Under the pieces are notes generated by a model. It was given only the letters and a program-made list of their open reading frames with translations. It searched no databases and was not told the DNA's origin. The translations under genes were made by a program, and so were the position numbers. From Deinococcales bacterium (GTDB lineage Bacteria > Deinococcota > Deinococci > Deinococcales > JAAFIG01): a stretch of 64,000 nt of DNA. The stretch covers positions 61,090-125,089 of the forward strand of contig JAAFIG010000011.1 of the NCBI GenBank assembly GCA_013298595.1. Direction: 5' to 3'. Positions 62,131-64,000 of this stretch are shown in pieces. Each line of letters opens with the position of its first letter. Position 1 is the first letter of the stretch.

Positions 62131-64000
62131 ATGCCTATTTCGCGTCGTCGTTTGCCTGTGCATGTGTTGGATCGTCCGCGTTTGTTGCGTCGGCTCGAGG
62201 CTTCAGAAGCTCAGGTGATTGCAGTCATTGCACCAGCAGGGTATGGCAAAACCACGCTTTTAACGCAGTTCGCAGCTTTATCTAAACGTCCTGTAGCGTG
62301 GCTGACTCTGGATGATTCCTCAGCGGATGCAGCAGCTTTAGCGGGCGCATTAGCGGCAGCTTTGATGGTGGCGTTTCCTCGTGCTAAATTTGCTTCTTGG
62401 AAAGCAGCATTGGCACTTGGTGCTTTGCCACATGGCTTGGCAGCGGCACTTGCCGAGGATGTTAATCAGTTGCAACGCAATGCAGTAATGGTATTGGATC
62501 GGCTCGAGCGATTGAGTGTTGAATCCTCTAAATGGCTCGAGGGTTTGTTCGAGATTTTAGAAGTGCGGCATCAGGTTGTACTTGCTGGGTATGAAGGTTC
62601 ATTTTTTCCAGTTACTCGGTTTGTTGCCGATGATCGCGCCATCGTACTTGGAACTTCAGATTTAGCGTTTACACAAAAAGAAGCACAGGTGTATTTGCAA
62701 CGCCGTGGTTTTATTGGCGATGCAGCTCAAGCAGCTCAGGCACTCGAGGGTTGGGCTGTGGGTTTGGCATTATTAGCTTCGGGTTCGGGTTTAGCCTCTC
62801 GAGCTGACCAACTTATTTTTGAGGTTTTGCAGCGTTTACCGTTGCCGTTACGTAATCAAATTGCCGAAGCAGCCGTGCTCGAGGTTTGGGATGAGCAAAG
62901 TGCTGTGCAGTTGGGTTGTGTTTTACCACAAGGTTGGTTGCAAGCTGTTGTCAATGCGGGTTTGCCTTTGCAGCCTTTGGGCACACGACAATATTTACCC
63001 CATTCGATTTTATTGGCAGCACTCGAGGTATGGTTAAGGCGTGTTCCTGAACGTCATGCCGAGTTACATTGCAATGCGGCTGTGTTCGCGGAGCGTTCAG
63101 GGTTGTTACTCGAGGCTTTACGGCATTTTCGTGTTGCTGGTGCGTTGCTCGAGGTTCATCGGATAGCAGAGGCTATTATTGTACCTGCGGTTAATCGTGA
63201 AGAATTTTATTGGGTTAAACAGTTGTTAGAATCTTTTTTACCTGCCGAGTTATCTGTGCGTTTACAATTGAGGTTAGCGCAGGCGTGGCGGCAAACTGGT
63301 GATGTTGTTCGTGCCAACGAGGTTTTGCAGCAAGTTCAGAATTCCGGTGTACAAGATGCTTTGTTGTTTGGTTTATTGGCAATTGGCGAGTATAACCAAG
63401 GTCATTATGAACGTCAGATTGAGTTTGTTCAGCAGGGTTTAGCTTTGGATTCAGATGTTCGTATGCAGGCAAAACTCTTGATGTCTTTGGCGGCTGGTTT
63501 TGCCGAACTTGGACGGGTTGAAAAAGATGTGGCTGCTGCCGAAGAAGCGGTTCATTGTGCAGAGTTAAGTGGTGACCAAATGCTTATTGCGGCTACAGTT
63601 TCTGTTTTAGCGGCTTCGTATGGGTCGGCTGGGCGGCGTACAGATTGCGAACGTATGTTTCGACGAGCTTTGGATATATGCGAAAAATTGGATTTAACAG
63701 CCAAGGCATTGGTAAGTTACAATAATTTTGCTAATTATTTATCGGATTGGGGACGTGTCACAGAAGCACTCAATTTGGTTCAGAAAGGAATTCCTTTAGC
63801 TCGAGCAAGTCAAAGTTTTTGGTTGGCATTATTGCTTGGCACCCAAGGCATAATGCAATTGAGACTTGGTGATTTTATGGCGGCGTTGCATAGTTTCTCT
63901 GAAGGTATAGAGCGTTGCCAGTTTTTTGGTTTGGGTGGTGTGGATTATAATTATCAGCTTTTTTCGATCCAAGCGGCAATTCTGGCTAAAGATTTAACAC
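62131..64000 (+). CDS. MalT-like ATPase-TPR regulator, 3' end outside the window
   Basis: 623 residues are visible and the frame is open to the right edge. The N-terminal STAND ATPase has Walker A APAGYGKTTLL (near residue 33) and a Walker B-like VMVLDRL. TPR-type helices follow (about 330-620; e.g. AAEEAVHCAELSGDQ, RMFRRALDICEKLD). The C-terminal DNA-binding domain should lie beyond the window. It begins differently from the 1042-residue regulator at 37.8 kb but has the same general layout. The leaderless promoter sets the ATG. Confidence 0.82.
   Translation, partial: MPISRRRLPVHVLDRPRLLRRLEASEAQVIAVIAPAGYGKTTLLTQFAALSKRPVAWLTLDDSSADAAALAGALAAALMVAFPRAKFASWKAALALGALPHGLAAALAEDVNQLQRNAVMVLDRLERLSVESSKWLEGLFEILEVRHQVVLAGYEGSFFPVTRFVADDRAIVLGTSDLAFTQKEAQVYLQRRGFIGDAAQAAQALEGWAVGLALLASGSGLASRADQLIFEVLQRLPLPLRNQIAEAAVLEVWDEQSAVQLGCVLPQGWLQAVVNAGLPLQPLGTRQYLPHSILLAALEVWLRRVPERHAELHCNAAVFAERSGLLLEALRHFRVAGALLEVHRIAEAIIVPAVNREEFYWVKQLLESFLPAELSVRLQLRLAQAWRQTGDVVRANEVLQQVQNSGVQDALLFGLLAIGEYNQGHYERQIEFVQQGLALDSDVRMQAKLLMSLAAGFAELGRVEKDVAAAEEAVHCAELSGDQMLIAATVSVLAASYGSAGRRTDCERMFRRALDICEKLDLTAKALVSYNNFANYLSDWGRVTEALNLVQKGIPLARASQSFWLALLLGTQGIMQLRLGDFMAALHSFSEGIERCQFFGLGGVDYNYQLFSIQAAILAKDLT

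Larger units (their letters stand above)
1..64000. repeat. Highly iterated palindrome CTCGAG, spread over the whole window
   Basis: The hexamer CTCGAG recurs through both coding and intergenic DNA. Hand counts gave 11 copies in 1-1000, 8 in 10001-11000, 7 in 20001-21000, 5 in 35001-36000, 8 in 46001-47000 and 10 in 55001-56000. At about 42% GC one copy per roughly 6 kb is expected. It lies in genes of every function and in all three codon phases. It is thinned in a few places, notably 60133-61320, 18640-19290, 38620-39320 and 33630-34310. The pattern resembles the HIP1 octamer of cyanobacteria in behaviour, but the sequence is different. Its function is unknown. Confidence 0.95.

Noticed and set aside
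1..64000. CTCGAG as XhoI cloning or adaptor artefact
   Set aside because: The copies are far too numerous, sit in-frame within conserved proteins and have diverse flanks, so they are natural.
1..64000. Mobile elements, prophage, CRISPR arrays, restriction-modification genes
   Set aside because: No transposase, integrase, spaced repeat array, Cas, or methyltransferase-restriction pair was found; the only rRNA or RNA methyltransferases are RsmG and RsmF-like.

Overview
This window looks like the replication-origin region of a bacterial chromosome. GC content is low (I estimate low-to-mid 40s percent), genes are tightly packed, and there are no rRNA, tRNA, transposase, phage or CRISPR features that I can see. 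Several traits point to a low-GC member of the Deinococcota, with moderate confidence: many genes have no ribosome-binding site and instead carry a TANNNT -10 box 5-9 bases before the start codon (leaderless promoters, well described in Deinococcus); there is a soluble acyl-ACP desaturase, a DUF2089/SHOCT-like/DUF4097 stress cluster, and giant ATPase-TPR-BTAD regulators. Low GC is unusual for that phylum. The most striking property is the palindrome CTCGAG, which occurs about 5-11 times per kb (hand counts of six 1-kb samples) against roughly one per 6 kb expected by chance.

Layout. 0-13.5 kb: a partial gene, a HAD phosphatase, a minus-strand run of four small exported proteins, a TPR/CPBP-like membrane protein divergent from a patatin phospholipase, a DnaQ-like exonuclease, a lipoprotein subtilase, and a BatA-like/VWA gene pair. 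13.5-21.5 kb: the origin module. dnaN and dnaA are on the minus strand, with three clusters of DnaA boxes (13.69-13.79, 17.0-17.23 and 18.59-18.81 kb). The middle cluster has a DnaA-trio/GC/DnaA-box unwinding element. Three parS-like sites then lead into an operon of a LAGLIDADG-like ORF, rsmG, parA and parB. 21.5-30 kb: HIT protein, DUF1697 protein, phosphoglucomutase, a lipoprotein propeller, DUF1349, truA, holB, a metallophosphoesterase and an alpha/beta hydrolase. 30-37 kb: a LytS/LytTR-type two-component pair, mgtE behind a structured leader that encodes a 27-residue acidic/proline peptide, and an alpha-glucan phosphorylase. 37-48 kb: a Uma2 protein, a 1042-residue ATPase-TPR-BTAD regulator, a lipoprotein, accBC, a GntR/UTRA regulator, an M20 hydrolase and two tandem phosphoribosyltransferases. 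48-64 kb: an acyl-ACP desaturase, the DUF2089/DUF5694/DUF6326/SHOCT/DUF4097 group, a putative HExxH metallopeptidase, an RsmF-like methyltransferase, exported proteins, xthA, a PA14 lipoprotein, and the start of a second MalT-like ATPase that runs off the end.

How the genes fit together. DnaA, DnaN, ParA, ParB, parS and the DnaA boxes form the initiation and segregation core. Acetyl-CoA carboxylase subunits AccB/AccC and the desaturase belong to fatty-acid synthesis. Phosphoglucomutase and the glucan phosphorylase both serve glycogen turnover through glucose-1-phosphate. The leads I consider most novel are the CTCGAG super-iteration, the MgtL-like leader peptide in front of mgtE, and the LAGLIDADG-like protein translationally coupled to rsmG-parAB beside the origin.
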